This document shows positions 8,418-18,086 of a stretch of 64,000 nucleotides of DNA, piece by piece. Position numbers and translations under genes: made by a program. The stretch is from Thalassospira sp. MCCC 1A01428. Its GTDB lineage: Bacteria > Pseudomonadota > Alphaproteobacteria > Rhodospirillales > Thalassospiraceae. Location: the NCBI RefSeq assembly GCF_002115825.1, contig NZ_JFJZ01000006.1:62001-126000 (forward strand). The letters are read 5' to 3'. Numbering within the stretch: the first letter of the stretch is position 1; each line of letters starts with the position of its first letter. A model generated the notes under the pieces. It made no database searches and had not been told where the DNA came from. It was given only the letters and a program-made list of their open reading frames with translations.

Positions 8418-10013
8418 ATGGCAGACCAAAAGTCCCGCATTCTGGTAATTGAAGATACCCTGTCGCTTGCACGGGTATACCAGGATTACCTGCGTGCGGA
8501 TGGTCATCAGGTAGAACATGTTGGTACGGGGCGCGATGCGATCAACCATTTGCGCCACAACCGTTTTGATGTGGCCGTTCTTGACCTGTTGCTGCCCGAT
8601 ATGGACGGGCGCGACGTGCTGCGCCGGGTGCATGACGTTTCGCCCGCGACCCGGATCATTGTTATTACGGCCCATGGTTCGGTCAATATTGCGGTCGAGG
8701 CAATGCGCGATGGTGCCTATGACTTTTTGTTAAAGCCGTTTACCGCTGAAAAACTGCGATCTACCGTCATTGATGCCTTAAAGGGGCGTGCGGTTTCCCC
8801 CCGGCATGATGATATGCCTGCCGTCAATGACGGCCTGCATGTTCCCCCTGTTAATGGCAGCGCTGCCGACGATGACCGGAAATATTTTGATATTATCGGT
8901 GGTTCGGAAACAATACGTGGAATTTACCGCATTATTGAATCTGCTGCGCCCAGCCGGGCAACGGTTTTTATCACCGGGGAAAGCGGCACGGGCAAGGAGC
9001 TGGCGGCAGAGGCCATCCATCGGCGCAGTGATCGCGCCAATGCGGCGTTTATTCCGTTAAACTGTGGTGCCATTCCCAAGGATTTGATGGAAAGCGAGAT
9101 TTTTGGTCACGTAAAAGGCGCGTTTACCGGGGCGGTGGTTGACCGCGAAGGGGCAGCCCACCGGGCAGCCAATGGAACGTTGTTTCTGGATGAAATTTGC
9201 GAAATGGATCTGGAATTGCAAACCAAGCTGTTGCGATTTATCCAGACCGGCACCTTTCAAAAAGTAGGTGGCAGTTCGCTTGAAACCGTTGATGTGCGGT
9301 TTGTCTGTGCGACAAATCGGGATCCGCTTGAAGAGGTGCGTGCCGGGCGTTTTCGCGAGGATTTATATTATCGCCTGCATGTGATTCCGCTGCATATGCC
9401 GCCCCTGCGTGATCGCGGGCTGGATATTTTGCAGATTGCCAATTTTTATCTGCAGCGTTTCACAACCGAGGAAGGGCGCGATTTTAAGCGCTTTTCATCC
9501 GATGTGGCTGATCTGTTTACCCGGTATTCGTGGCCGGGAAACATTCGCCAGTTGCAAAATATCATCCGCAATATTGTGGTTTTGAATAACGGGCCGGAAG
9601 TGGTGATGTCGATGGTACCACGCCCGGTAAGTAATTTTGCCGCCGATGGTGGGTTTGCGACAGGCTCGATCGAGGCCCCGCCGCCACATCCTGTTGTGTT
9701 ACAGGGAATGAACGAAGCTGAACGGTTGTGGATGGATGACCCCGAAGCCCTTGCTTTTTTGTCGGGGCGCCAACCACCAGGGCCAAGCGGGCTGGGTATT
9801 TTTGCGGCACGCCCGGTGAGTGCCCGTGATAAAAACGTGCCGCTGGTTGGCCGTGGTGTCGAGGCGATCCGCCCGCTATGGCAGGTGGAAAAAGACGCGA
9901 TAGAAGACGCGATTGACCGCTGCGACGGTTCCATTCCCCGTGCAGCAGAAGCATTGGGGGTTAGTCCCTCGACCATTTATCGTAAAAAACAGTCCTGGGA
10001 AGAAATCGGATAA
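8418..10013 (+). CDS. LuxO-like sigma-54-dependent response regulator
   Basis: 531 residues. An N-terminal receiver (RILVIEDTLSLARVYQDYL, phospho-Asp near residue 56 in VAVLDLLLPDMDG) is followed by an AAA+ domain with Walker A GESGTGKE (~186), an intact GAFTGA loop (~233) that contacts sigma-54, and a C-terminal Fis-type helix-turn-helix ending SPSTIYRKKQSW. Several stretches closely recall Vibrio LuxO, for example LLRFIQTGTFQKVG, IVVLNNGPE and IPRAAEALGVSPSTIYRK. The start used is the ATG at 418 of this kilobase, with an AG-rich site upstream; an in-frame start 48 bases earlier adds residues unlike a receiver. It is divergent from the STAS/phosphatase operon. Confidence 0.9.
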   Translation: MADQKSRILVIEDTLSLARVYQDYLRADGHQVEHVGTGRDAINHLRHNRFDVAVLDLLLPDMDGRDVLRRVHDVSPATRIIVITAHGSVNIAVEAMRDGAYDFLLKPFTAEKLRSTVIDALKGRAVSPRHDDMPAVNDGLHVPPVNGSAADDDRKYFDIIGGSETIRGIYRIIESAAPSRATVFITGESGTGKELAAEAIHRRSDRANAAFIPLNCGAIPKDLMESEIFGHVKGAFTGAVVDREGAAHRAANGTLFLDEICEMDLELQTKLLRFIQTGTFQKVGGSSLETVDVRFVCATNRDPLEEVRAGRFREDLYYRLHVIPLHMPPLRDRGLDILQIANFYLQRFTTEEGRDFKRFSSDVADLFTRYSWPGNIRQLQNIIRNIVVLNNGPEVVMSMVPRPVSNFAADGGFATGSIEAPPPHPVVLQGMNEAERLWMDDPEALAFLSGRQPPGPSGLGIFAARPVSARDKNVPLVGRGVEAIRPLWQVEKDAIEDAIDRCDGSIPRAAEALGVSPSTIYRKKQSWEEIG

Positions 10014-10056
10014 GGATGCCGGTTCTTACTGTGCTTACTGCTTTGTCGGAATATTT

Positions 10057-11214
10057 TTACAGACAAAAGCTTTCCAGCGCGGTTTGCAGCCTGTTTTGAT
10101 TTTCTTTTGTGCCGGGAAGGCCAAATCGTAACCATGTCGGGGCCTGGGTAAAGCCGCGCACCCAGATACCGCACTGTGCCAGATGCTTTTGCAAGGCGGG
10201 TAACATTTCCCCCTGATACAGCCGCAAAAGATCGGTTCCGCCAATAAGTTTACAGCCGTTGATTTTGCTTAATTGCTGATCCAGCCAGTTTGCCTGTAGA
10301 TGCAGGCTGGTGCGCATTGCATGATGCCATTTATCATCGCCAAGGGCGGCGGTGGCGATATGCAGGGCCGGACCGGGAACGGCCCACGGCCCCAACCGGT
10401 CGCTGATTTTGGCGATCAGTGCCGGATGAGACAGGGCAAACCCCACCCGGGCGCCCGCCAGCCCGAAAAACTTGCCGAACGACCGCAAAATTACGGTGTG
10501 GGTTAGGTGATGGATCTGCGGGCACAGCGACAGGTCCGGGGTGGTGTCGGCAAAGGCTTCGTCAAGGATCAGGTATTTACCGCGTTCCTGAAGATAACAG
10601 GCAAAATCAAACAGGCTTTGCCGGTCAAAATAGCCGCCATCGGGGTTGTTGGGGTTCACGATAACAAAGGCATCGTGGTCGTTAACAATATTTGCCAGGG
10701 TTTCTACGGGTGTTAATCCCAGCCAGCCGAAATTGGATACAGCATTGTTTGCCGGGGCGTTTTTAATACGGGATGTGGGCGCAAGTGGTTGGTTGCGCAC
10801 AATGGTTTGCCGGATGTCGGGCGTGGCAAATATTTCGGTTGTTGTGACATGTGCGCGTTCCCATGCCGGGGCATGTTCGCCATAGGTCGGGCCGAAAATG
10901 GCGACACGTTTGACTTGGTCCGTTTCCGCCAGAATAAACGGCACAAGTTGTAATAAGGCCTGTGTTCCCGGCCCGCAGGCGATGTGATTAACAGATCCGA
11001 CGTCATAATAGTGCCGGGCCGCACAAATAGCGGCGTCGGTATCGCGCTTCAGCGGCAGTCGCTGCCAGGTTTCGGGGGCAATGTTTGTACCCTTCACCGG
11101 GTAAGGGGTCGGGTTTATGCCGGTGGATAAGTCCAGCCATTGTGACAGGGCAATATTGTAATGTGCTGCTGCCAGGTCTATCGCACCACCATGACGGAAA
11201 ATATCGTTGTTCAT
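10057..11214 (-). CDS. cobC: threonine-phosphate decarboxylase-like aminotransferase
   Basis: A 385-residue fold-type I PLP enzyme. It begins with HGGAIDLAAAHYN and DLSTGINPTPYP, the signature start of CobC/CobD enzymes that make the aminopropanol moiety of cobalamin. The PLP lysine lies in ILRSFGKFFGLAGARVGF, and VIVNPNNPDGG is the usual substrate/cofactor loop. No other cobalamin gene and no cobalamin riboswitch is in the window, so histidinol-phosphate-aminotransferase-like activity cannot be excluded. The start has GGAGA ten bases upstream. It is convergent with the LuxO-like gene and divergent from the PhyH gene. Confidence 0.8.
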   Translation of the reverse strand: MNNDIFRHGGAIDLAAAHYNIALSQWLDLSTGINPTPYPVKGTNIAPETWQRLPLKRDTDAAICAARHYYDVGSVNHIACGPGTQALLQLVPFILAETDQVKRVAIFGPTYGEHAPAWERAHVTTTEIFATPDIRQTIVRNQPLAPTSRIKNAPANNAVSNFGWLGLTPVETLANIVNDHDAFVIVNPNNPDGGYFDRQSLFDFACYLQERGKYLILDEAFADTTPDLSLCPQIHHLTHTVILRSFGKFFGLAGARVGFALSHPALIAKISDRLGPWAVPGPALHIATAALGDDKWHHAMRTSLHLQANWLDQQLSKINGCKLIGGTDLLRLYQGEMLPALQKHLAQCGIWVRGFTQAPTWLRFGLPGTKENQNRLQTALESFCL

Positions 11215-11413
11215 TTTGCGTCATTCTCCGTTTTGGTGGATGTAACAGGGTTTGTTACTGCCTATCCTGCCTTTAATGGATAGGCAAGTGGGGCAATGTC
11301 GGGTGGCGAAATGAAGCTGCACCATTAAAAATGACGTGCGCGCAAACCTTGCAAGGTTGCTTGGGCGGACGTATCGTCCGCCAAAATCTGGTTTTATGCA
11401 GGAAAATTGCGCC

Positions 11414-12391
11414 ATGATGACCATAAAACAGGCAAAAGACGCCAATTTCTGGCGCAACCTGAACCCCGATTTGTCGATAGAAGGAACGCCAGCAGCAAAG
11501 CCGGGGCCGGGCGGGGAAACGGTGTCCGATACGCCGGTTTTGGCCGCAAGCACATATGCCGCCATCCCGTTGTCTCAAACCGCCACCAGCCCGGCGATTT
11601 CACCCGTTTCAACGGTTAAACATCCTGTTATCGCATCAGGGGATATTGATTTTGCCGCCCTGTCAGACCGTTTTTGGGATGAAGGGTATTTTGTGCTGCA
11701 TGATATTTTGCCCGTCGATTCCATTGACAGGTTGCGTGCTGCCATCGAGCGGCTGGTTGCGGCAAATTTGCCAGCAGCCATGATTTATCTGTATGATGAA
11801 GCCTGGCAGATATTTGCCAGCTTACGCCCGCTTTTAAGCCATTTTCTGGGGGATCGCATTGCCCTGTTGCCCCATTTCTGGGCCTGGCATGTCAACCCGC
11901 AGGACCAGGGGCGAGGGTGGCCGCCCCATCGCGATTATCAGGGTGAAAGTGCGATGGGCGACGATATGCTGATCAGTTTGTCCTTGTGGGTGCCGCTATG
12001 TGATGCGACACCGGAAAATGGCTGTATGTATGTGTTGCCGCGCAGTTTTGAACGGTGGTATGATTTTCAGGTAACTAAACCGCAGGACGTTGCCTTGCAG
12101 GATGTCAGGGCATTACCTGCGGGGCCGGGCACTGTTATGGGCTGGCGCCAGGATGTTTATCATTGGGGAGGGCGGGCATCACGCCACGCATCTTCACCGC
12201 GGATCAGCCTGTCGCTTGAATTTCAAAATGCCGCTTTTGATCCATTGGGGGATCCGTTGCTGAATATGGAAACGCCACCGGGTTTTCATACCAGGCTGGC
12301 GTTGATTGCCGGGCAATTTGAAAAATACCGGCATATGCAGGACATGGATGAGGATGTATTGCGCTGGTGCCAGGCCATTTTGAAAACGTGA
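11414..12391 (+). CDS. phytanoyl-CoA dioxygenase (PhyH) family oxygenase
   Basis: About 325 residues, a non-heme Fe(II)/2-oxoglutarate oxygenase. After ~70 Ser/Thr/Pro-rich residues, the core starts at FWDEGYFVLHDILPVDSIDRL. The iron ligands are visible as H-x-D in PPHRDYQGE and a distal His in DVYHWGGRASRH; the final RISLSLEF strand supplies the Arg that binds 2-oxoglutarate. The start chosen is the first of two adjacent ATGs, eight bases after an AGGAAAA site; an in-frame GTG at 11336 has no such site. Substrate unknown. It is unrelated in detail to the EctD enzyme at 38420. Confidence 0.8.
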   Translation: MMTIKQAKDANFWRNLNPDLSIEGTPAAKPGPGGETVSDTPVLAASTYAAIPLSQTATSPAISPVSTVKHPVIASGDIDFAALSDRFWDEGYFVLHDILPVDSIDRLRAAIERLVAANLPAAMIYLYDEAWQIFASLRPLLSHFLGDRIALLPHFWAWHVNPQDQGRGWPPHRDYQGESAMGDDMLISLSLWVPLCDATPENGCMYVLPRSFERWYDFQVTKPQDVALQDVRALPAGPGTVMGWRQDVYHWGGRASRHASSPRISLSLEFQNAAFDPLGDPLLNMETPPGFHTRLALIAGQFEKYRHMQDMDEDVLRWCQAILKT

Positions 12392-12499
12392 TAACACAGG
12401 TGCTGTAAAACGGGTGTGCTACTGGCGCAGGTGGCGGGTGTTATCGGCGCCATCTTTGGGCTTTCTAACTGAAAAATTGATGGGGGAGACTGGCAAACG

Positions 12500-15460
12500 A
12501 TGCTTCGATTGGCGGCCATTTGTCTTGTAGCGTTTGGTTTTATTGCCAGTGTCTATTCGGTGGTCCCGGTTCTGTTGGGGCCGCTAGGGGCTGAACTTTC
12601 CTTTGCCATTGCCTTCGTTGTTGAATTTATGGCGCTTTTTTCTGTCGCCATTGGCATGGTCATATATGACACCACCAAAAGACGTCAGATTTTATATGTG
12701 GCACTGGGCGTTCTTTCGCTTTTTGTCGGCGATGGGGTGGGGCTTGCAGCGCCTGCAATTTTGCCACATCTGAACCCGGGCTGGCTGCGGGTTTTGTTTT
12801 CGGATGTTTCATGGTTCGGGCTGCTTAGCCGCGTTGTCGCCAATTGCTTTTTTCTCGCCAGCGTGTTCAAGGCAAATTCCAGCGACAACATGTCCCGGAA
12901 TGATCAGGTCTGGCTGGCTATTCCGGTAATTGTTGGGGCAATTGTGCTGGTTTTGCTGTCGTTGTCACTGGTCTCCCCGGCGTTTGGTCTTGATGTTTCG
13001 CACATTTTTGCCCGTATGATGATGTTGCCCTTGCTGCTGAGCACGGTGCTGTCGATCATTGTTCTGTCAGGGTATCTTGTGCGGGTGATGCGACGGCCAA
13101 CCGCGTTTGAAATCCTGTTTTCGGTTTTCATGCTGAACGCAGTTTATCACCACATGGCCTTCCTTTTGTTTGATGCTGCGGGGCGCGCCCTGACAGTCGA
13201 ATTTTTAATGCCGTCGCGCCTGTTTAGTTACGGGGTTGTGCTGGTGGCGATGGTGGCCGCTTTGCGGGATTTATATCGTAGTGCATCGCAATCAAGTTCC
13301 GCCAAAAGTGCGTTTCTTGCCACCATGAGCCACGAAATTAGAACGCCATTAAATGGTGTTTTGGGAATGGCGCAGCTTTTACGCCAAACCAGCCTGAACG
13401 ATGTGCAGCGTGAACGGGTAAATGCAATTTTGTCATCTGGCCGGGCGTTAATGTCGTTGTTAAACGACATTCTCGATATGAGCAAAATCGAGGCTGGACA
13501 TGCCGAAATCGAAACCCGCCCTTTTCGTCCCTATGATATTACCAGCGACCTTTCCAATGCGATTGTTGCCCTGACACAGGAAAAAAACCTGAAACTGGTG
13601 TGGGACGACAAGGTTTTGCGAAACAAAATCTTTATTGGCGATGAAGTGCGTTTTCGCCAGGTTTTGTGGAATTTGTTATCGAATGCTGTGAAATTTACCC
13701 GCAAAGGGTCGGTGCAACTGGTTGTTGAACATGATTCCAGCCGTGCCGGTGGTCGGATACCGGGCAGCCGCAATAACGAGGTTTACCGGTTTTCGGTAAG
13801 CGATACGGGCATTGGTATTGCCCCGGAACGGCAGGCCCGTATTTTTCAGGCTTTTACCCAGGGTGATAATTCGACCATGCGCCAGTTTGGCGGAACCGGG
13901 TTGGGATTGTCGATTTCGCAAAGCCTGATCACGATGATGGGGGGGTATATTGGCCTGCATAGCATTGCCGGGCAGGGCACGCGGTTTGATTGCTGGTTGC
14001 CGTTTGATGTGCGGGCCATCGGCCATACCGCACGTGACCGTGACGGGGTAAACCGCGAGGAAAATGCCTCGGGTGTGCTGATGGACAAGCGCGTGCTGGT
14101 GGTTGAGGATAATGAAATCAACGCCAATGTCATGCAGGCGTTTCTGGAACGGATGGGCCTGAAAGTTGATATTGTTGGCAATGGTCGCCTGGCGGTACAG
14201 GCCTTTCAAACCGGTAATTACGATGTCATCCTGATGGATGCCCATATGCCGGTTCTTGATGGTGAAGGGGCGACCCGCCATATTCGCGAAATTGAACGCG
14301 GGGCCAGCGGGGGGCGTATCCCCATTATTGGCGTGACGGCCGATGCCTTTGCCGACCGTCAGCGCGATTTTCTGGCAGCCGGCATGGACGAAGTGATCAC
14401 TAAACCGGTTGAGGAACGGCGGTTATATGCCAGCCTGATCCATCATTTGCGCGGGCATGGGGAATTAACCCAGGCAATGAGGCCTGCGTTTTCCGAACAA
14501 GACGACACCAGCCAGTCTGATTGGGCCATGGCGCAAGGGACGGCCAAGGAACCGGCCCGGTCAAAGGTTGCAGCGGCCGATCTATCATGGCGGGCCTTTG
14601 CCAATGCGGACCCCGTGCCGGGTAAATATTCCTTGAAGCCTGCCGGTGACCTTGAGGCCGCCAAAATTGATAATCGGCACGGTGGTAATACGCCGCAATT
14701 AGACAATGGCCCTGAAGATAGTAATTTACGCCGGTATAATCCGTCGCCGTTAAAGTCGCCCATAGACACCCCCAGCCATGAAACAGGCGATCAGGATCAG
14801 GGGCCCGTTGCCACACAATCGGCAATCGGTAAGAAAAACATTCGGTCTGATACAGGGAGGGTAGATGCCGAACCCGAAACTGCTGGCAAATTACCAGCCG
14901 GGATAACGCGCCGACCGCTGGTTCGCCGGTTAATGGGGGGTGGTGGCTTAACACGCAGGTTTTCCAGCCATCCATCAGATGGGAATGGTAACGATCCACA
15001 GGTGGCCCGGACAGGCAACATGCCACCGGCCCAGCCCCGTTCCGGTAGCGATGCCGTGAACAAAAAAACTGCTAAAACACCGGGTGACCCCGATGTCGCC
15101 ACGTTAAAGGCGCCAGAAGCAAGCGGGGCACTTGTTAACACGACCCGATTGCGTGAAATGCAGGATGCCCTGGGCACCGACCAAATGACAATTCTGATCC
15201 AGATGCTTCCTGAAGCCTATGGCGAGGAACGGGCGCGCATGACCAAGGCCATTACCGCAAATGATGCCAGCGGGTTTCGCCGTGCGGCCCATTCGTTAAA
15301 GGGTATGGCTGCAAATCTGGCGGCAGATGAAATTTCAAGGCGGGCAAGAGAACTGGAATACTTTGAGGGTAATTTGAAGGATTCAGAAGAATATATCGCG
15401 CAAATAGATGGCATCGTTCAAAAAACATTTCAGGAATTACTTGATGAATTGTCGAAATGA
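12500..15460 (+). CDS. hybrid sensor histidine kinase with receiver and Hpt domains
   Basis: 986 residues. Residues 1-260 form an integral-membrane sensor with about seven hydrophobic segments and no obvious periplasmic domain. Then comes HisKA (phospho-His near 278 in MSHEIRTPLNGVLGMAQLL), HATPase (NLLSNAVKFT, DTGIGIAPE, FGGTGLGLSI), a receiver (RVLVVEDNEINANVM, Asp near 580 in ILMDAHMPVLDG), a ~250-residue disordered linker, and a C-terminal Hpt (AAHSLKGMAANLAA, His near 931). This is a complete His-Asp-His relay on one chain, so the output is presumably a separate response regulator. The LuxO-like protein at 8418 is the nearest candidate, but that pairing is inference. GGGGGAG lies ten bases before the ATG. 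Confidence 0.9.
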   Translation: MLRLAAICLVAFGFIASVYSVVPVLLGPLGAELSFAIAFVVEFMALFSVAIGMVIYDTTKRRQILYVALGVLSLFVGDGVGLAAPAILPHLNPGWLRVLFSDVSWFGLLSRVVANCFFLASVFKANSSDNMSRNDQVWLAIPVIVGAIVLVLLSLSLVSPAFGLDVSHIFARMMMLPLLLSTVLSIIVLSGYLVRVMRRPTAFEILFSVFMLNAVYHHMAFLLFDAAGRALTVEFLMPSRLFSYGVVLVAMVAALRDLYRSASQSSSAKSAFLATMSHEIRTPLNGVLGMAQLLRQTSLNDVQRERVNAILSSGRALMSLLNDILDMSKIEAGHAEIETRPFRPYDITSDLSNAIVALTQEKNLKLVWDDKVLRNKIFIGDEVRFRQVLWNLLSNAVKFTRKGSVQLVVEHDSSRAGGRIPGSRNNEVYRFSVSDTGIGIAPERQARIFQAFTQGDNSTMRQFGGTGLGLSISQSLITMMGGYIGLHSIAGQGTRFDCWLPFDVRAIGHTARDRDGVNREENASGVLMDKRVLVVEDNEINANVMQAFLERMGLKVDIVGNGRLAVQAFQTGNYDVILMDAHMPVLDGEGATRHIREIERGASGGRIPIIGVTADAFADRQRDFLAAGMDEVITKPVEERRLYASLIHHLRGHGELTQAMRPAFSEQDDTSQSDWAMAQGTAKEPARSKVAAADLSWRAFANADPVPGKYSLKPAGDLEAAKIDNRHGGNTPQLDNGPEDSNLRRYNPSPLKSPIDTPSHETGDQDQGPVATQSAIGKKNIRSDTGRVDAEPETAGKLPAGITRRPLVRRLMGGGGLTRRFSSHPSDGNGNDPQVARTGNMPPAQPRSGSDAVNKKTAKTPGDPDVATLKAPEASGALVNTTRLREMQDALGTDQMTILIQMLPEAYGEERARMTKAITANDASGFRRAAHSLKGMAANLAADEISRRARELEYFEGNLKDSEEYIAQIDGIVQKTFQELLDELSK

Positions 15461-15611
15461 TCAAGTTTTTTCATCCTAAATCCCTGTTTTGGCGGGTTAT
15501 ATTTTCAGGTTAATTTCCCGGTGTTTTTGTTCAATTATTGCAAGGTTGATTGGGCCTGTTTTGCCATGTTAGGTGAAAGGTGATTGAGGGGCGATACAGG
15601 AGAAATAACAA

Positions 15612-16070
15612 ATGTTACGCATTCTTTCCAAGTCGATCCTTTTTGCACTTCCAGCAATTGCTTTGACGTTAGGTGTTGCAACGGCGGAAACACCGGCTGC
15701 ATCCCCCAAAAGCGGGGCTGGCGCGTCCGGGGCATCGGAACCCGCGCGCAAACAGGTAAAAATCCTTGATAGCAAAGAGAATTTTGAAGTTAGCGGTAAA
15801 AAGGGACAGCTTGCCCATCTTTCAAACCCGGATACCGGAATGAAGGAAACCGCCGTTGTGATGGAAACCACGGACCTTGAAAACAAGCCGATAATGATTG
15901 CCATGCGGTTGGAACACCCGCTTGCCGAAGCTGAACTGGAATATTTTGACAAAAATAAACCTGCCAACGTGGCGCTATCAGCCAAATGTGCCGAGGTGCT
16001 GGTCGCGCAAATGCCCAGTGGTCGCCATATCGCGCAGGGCAACCAATGTCGTGTTATTGAATTTGACTGA
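15612..16070 (+). CDS. secreted hypothetical protein
   Basis: 152 residues. The first 26 form a clear Sec signal peptide (positive start, hydrophobic FALPAIALTLGVATA, likely cleavage after ATA). An Ala/Ser/Gly-rich spacer follows, then a mixed alpha/beta region with no family I recognise. Two cysteines near the C-terminus (SAKCAEV and NQCRVIEF) could form a disulfide in the periplasm. A good AGGAG site precedes the ATG. It stands alone, convergent with the M24 gene. Confidence 0.65.
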   Translation: MLRILSKSILFALPAIALTLGVATAETPAASPKSGAGASGASEPARKQVKILDSKENFEVSGKKGQLAHLSNPDTGMKETAVVMETTDLENKPIMIAMRLEHPLAEAELEYFDKNKPANVALSAKCAEVLVAQMPSGRHIAQGNQCRVIEFD

Positions 16071-16240
16071 TGCTGAAATGCCGGGTATCGACCATATACT
16101 AGGCTGTCCGGGTCAAAGCCGGTCACGGTGACGCACAACTGGCAGGGCCATGCATCGGCCCTTGCCAGTTATGGTGTCTTTCCCCGGCATTGCTGCCCAA
16201 AGTATGTAGCACAGCCAGGCCGTAGGGACGCGGAAGGTGG

Positions 16241-17392
16241 TTAACGTTCGACCAGGTCCAGCGTGTGACGCGAAATTGCATCATTACCTGTTTCTGTGAC
16301 AATCACGGAATGGCCGGGACACATGGCAAAGCCGGTTTCACTGTCCATCAAAATCATGTGCAGGAAAAAGACCATCCCGGGTTGGGCAATAACCGGGTTG
16401 GCATGGTAAAACATCGGCCAGTCCATCCAGTTCGGGGCAAAGGTGGTGCCCATTGAATAGCCGCAGGCATTCAGGCGGTGGCTGTTCATACCGGCTTTGT
16501 CACAAACGCGGGCATAGGCATCAAAAACATTGCCAACCGGTTCGCCGGGTTTCAGGGCAAGGCGGCAGGCATCCATTGCGTCGGTTGCGACCTTGTGCAT
16601 GTCGATATGGCGTTTTGTTGCTGCGCCAACCGGTATGGTTCGCATCATTGCAGCATGATAATGGCGATAGGCCCCGGCCCATTCCAGGGTGATCTGGTCT
16701 TTTTCGGCGAGATGTTTACGCCCTGAAAAATAACGGCATAAAAGCGCGTCATGTCCCGAACCAATGATAAATTCATTGCCGGGGTAATCGCCACCACCGG
16801 CAAAAATGGCACCTTGCATTGCTGCGAGAATATCGCCTTCAAAGGCCCCTGCATGGACCGTTTCAAGGGCTGCATCCCAGGCATCATCGGCCAGTTCACC
16901 AGCACGGCGGATATAAGCCAGTTCGGCAGGGCTTTTTACCACCCGCAATTCCGACACCAGACGCGATGCATCGCTTAGGGTGCAAAAACCGTCGAGTGCG
17001 GATTCCAGTTTTTTGCCATTGGCGGCGGTCAGGCCATAGGCATCATACTCAACACCCAGTTTTTTATTTGCTGCGCCAAGTTCTGCCAGGATGTCGCGCA
17101 ATTGCAGGGCAGGGTTTATATCGGGGCCGTCTACCCACACCCTGATATCGTCGATGTCGGATGTATGTTGTGCCTGACGCAGGTCCGGTGCCCGTGTGAT
17201 CAGGGCGACGGTGCCATCAACCCCCAGATAAAGACACTGAAAAAAGACATATCCAAACGTGTCATACCCTGTCAGGTAAAACATGCTTTCCTGACGAAAC
17301 ATCAACAATCCGTCCAGTCCTGCCTCTTCCATTTTGGCAATGGTCGCTGCCCGGCGTTGTGCCAGTTCTGCCCGTTCAAAATGCAATGCCAT
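16241..17392 (-). CDS. M24-family (creatinase/aminopeptidase P-like) hydrolase lacking metal ligands
   Basis: A 383-residue pita-bread-fold protein with an N-terminal creatinase domain (MEEAGLDGLLMFRQESMFYLTGYDTFGYVFF region) and an M24 catalytic domain (RVVKSPAELAYIRRAGELAD onward). In metallo-members the motif is D-x-G-x-x-x-x-G-Y-x-x-D-x-x-R-T; here it reads EWAGAYRHYHAAMMRT, replacing both Asp ligands (with Glu and Ala). That points to a metal-independent creatinase-like or ectoine-hydrolase-like C-N hydrolase rather than a Xaa-Pro peptidase. The ATG at 17392 has AGGA eight bases upstream and is preferred to one nine codons earlier. No pathway neighbours identify the substrate. Confidence 0.8.
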   Translation of the reverse strand: MALHFERAELAQRRAATIAKMEEAGLDGLLMFRQESMFYLTGYDTFGYVFFQCLYLGVDGTVALITRAPDLRQAQHTSDIDDIRVWVDGPDINPALQLRDILAELGAANKKLGVEYDAYGLTAANGKKLESALDGFCTLSDASRLVSELRVVKSPAELAYIRRAGELADDAWDAALETVHAGAFEGDILAAMQGAIFAGGGDYPGNEFIIGSGHDALLCRYFSGRKHLAEKDQITLEWAGAYRHYHAAMMRTIPVGAATKRHIDMHKVATDAMDACRLALKPGEPVGNVFDAYARVCDKAGMNSHRLNACGYSMGTTFAPNWMDWPMFYHANPVIAQPGMVFFLHMILMDSETGFAMCPGHSVIVTETGNDAISRHTLDLVER

Positions 17393-17596
17393 AAAGGGTG
17401 TCCTGTCTTTGGTAAACATTTGAAAAATGATGCCGATACGCTATCAAGTTTATGCAAACCGGCACAGGTTATTTTACGGATTTTCAGGCAGACAAGGCGG
17501 TTGACGGCCATGGGCGGGGCAGGGCTGGAAATGTTTGGGGAACAGGTCGGGCGGGGTTTCGTTATATAAATACCTGATAAAATAACGGAGGAGATC

Positions 17597-17848
17597 ATGG
17601 TTCAGGACCACGGACCTTCGATAAAGGATGACAAGACCTATCAACGGCTTCGCGATGACGGGGCGAGTAAGGAAAAAGCGGCACGCATTGCGAATGCCGG
17701 TCCATCGTCGAGCAAAAAAGGTGGCAAGCACCCGCCCTATGAAAGCTGGACGCGTGATGAACTATACAGGCAAGCGCAGAAAGTTGGCATAGAGGGCCGT
17801 TCTGACATGACAAAAGATCAGTTGATTGACGCATTACGCAATCATTAG
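17597..17848 (+). CDS. small Rho_N-like (SAP-like) protein
   Basis: 83 residues. The N-terminal half resembles short stress proteins of the form DDKTYQRLRDDGASKEKAARIANA; the C-terminal half, YESWTRDELYRQAQKVGIEG followed by RSDMTKDQLIDALRNH, is a helix-extended-loop-helix of the Rho N-terminal/SAP type, usually associated with nucleic-acid binding. The ATG is preceded by GGAGGAG, a very strong site, which suggests high expression. A terminator follows at 17914. A second small protein with a closely related C-terminus lies at 18087. Confidence 0.75.
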   Translation: MVQDHGPSIKDDKTYQRLRDDGASKEKAARIANAGPSSSKKGGKHPPYESWTRDELYRQAQKVGIEGRSDMTKDQLIDALRNH

Positions 17849-17913
17849 GGTCAGGCCTGTTTAACACCCCGGACGCCCTGTTGGCGGGATGCCTGAATTC
17901 CCGTTACCCCCGC

Positions 17914-17949
17914 AAACGAACCTGCGTTATCGGCGCCGGTTCGTTTTTG
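17914..17949 (+). terminator. rho-independent terminator
   Basis: Arms AAACGAACC (17914-17922) and GGTTCGTTT (17938-17946) with a 15-base loop, running into TTTTTG. It ends the 83-residue protein gene. Confidence 0.75.
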
Positions 17950-18086
17950 ATGTGGCGTTTTTCACATCACGGGTTGGAATTTTGCAGATTTGTTACCACA
18001 TCTTGATTTCGGCCTTGTGAAACGGGGATCACGAGGCGGTCAGTCATTGCCTTGTTTGGATGAACCGCTTTTGAAAGGAGCAAAAA

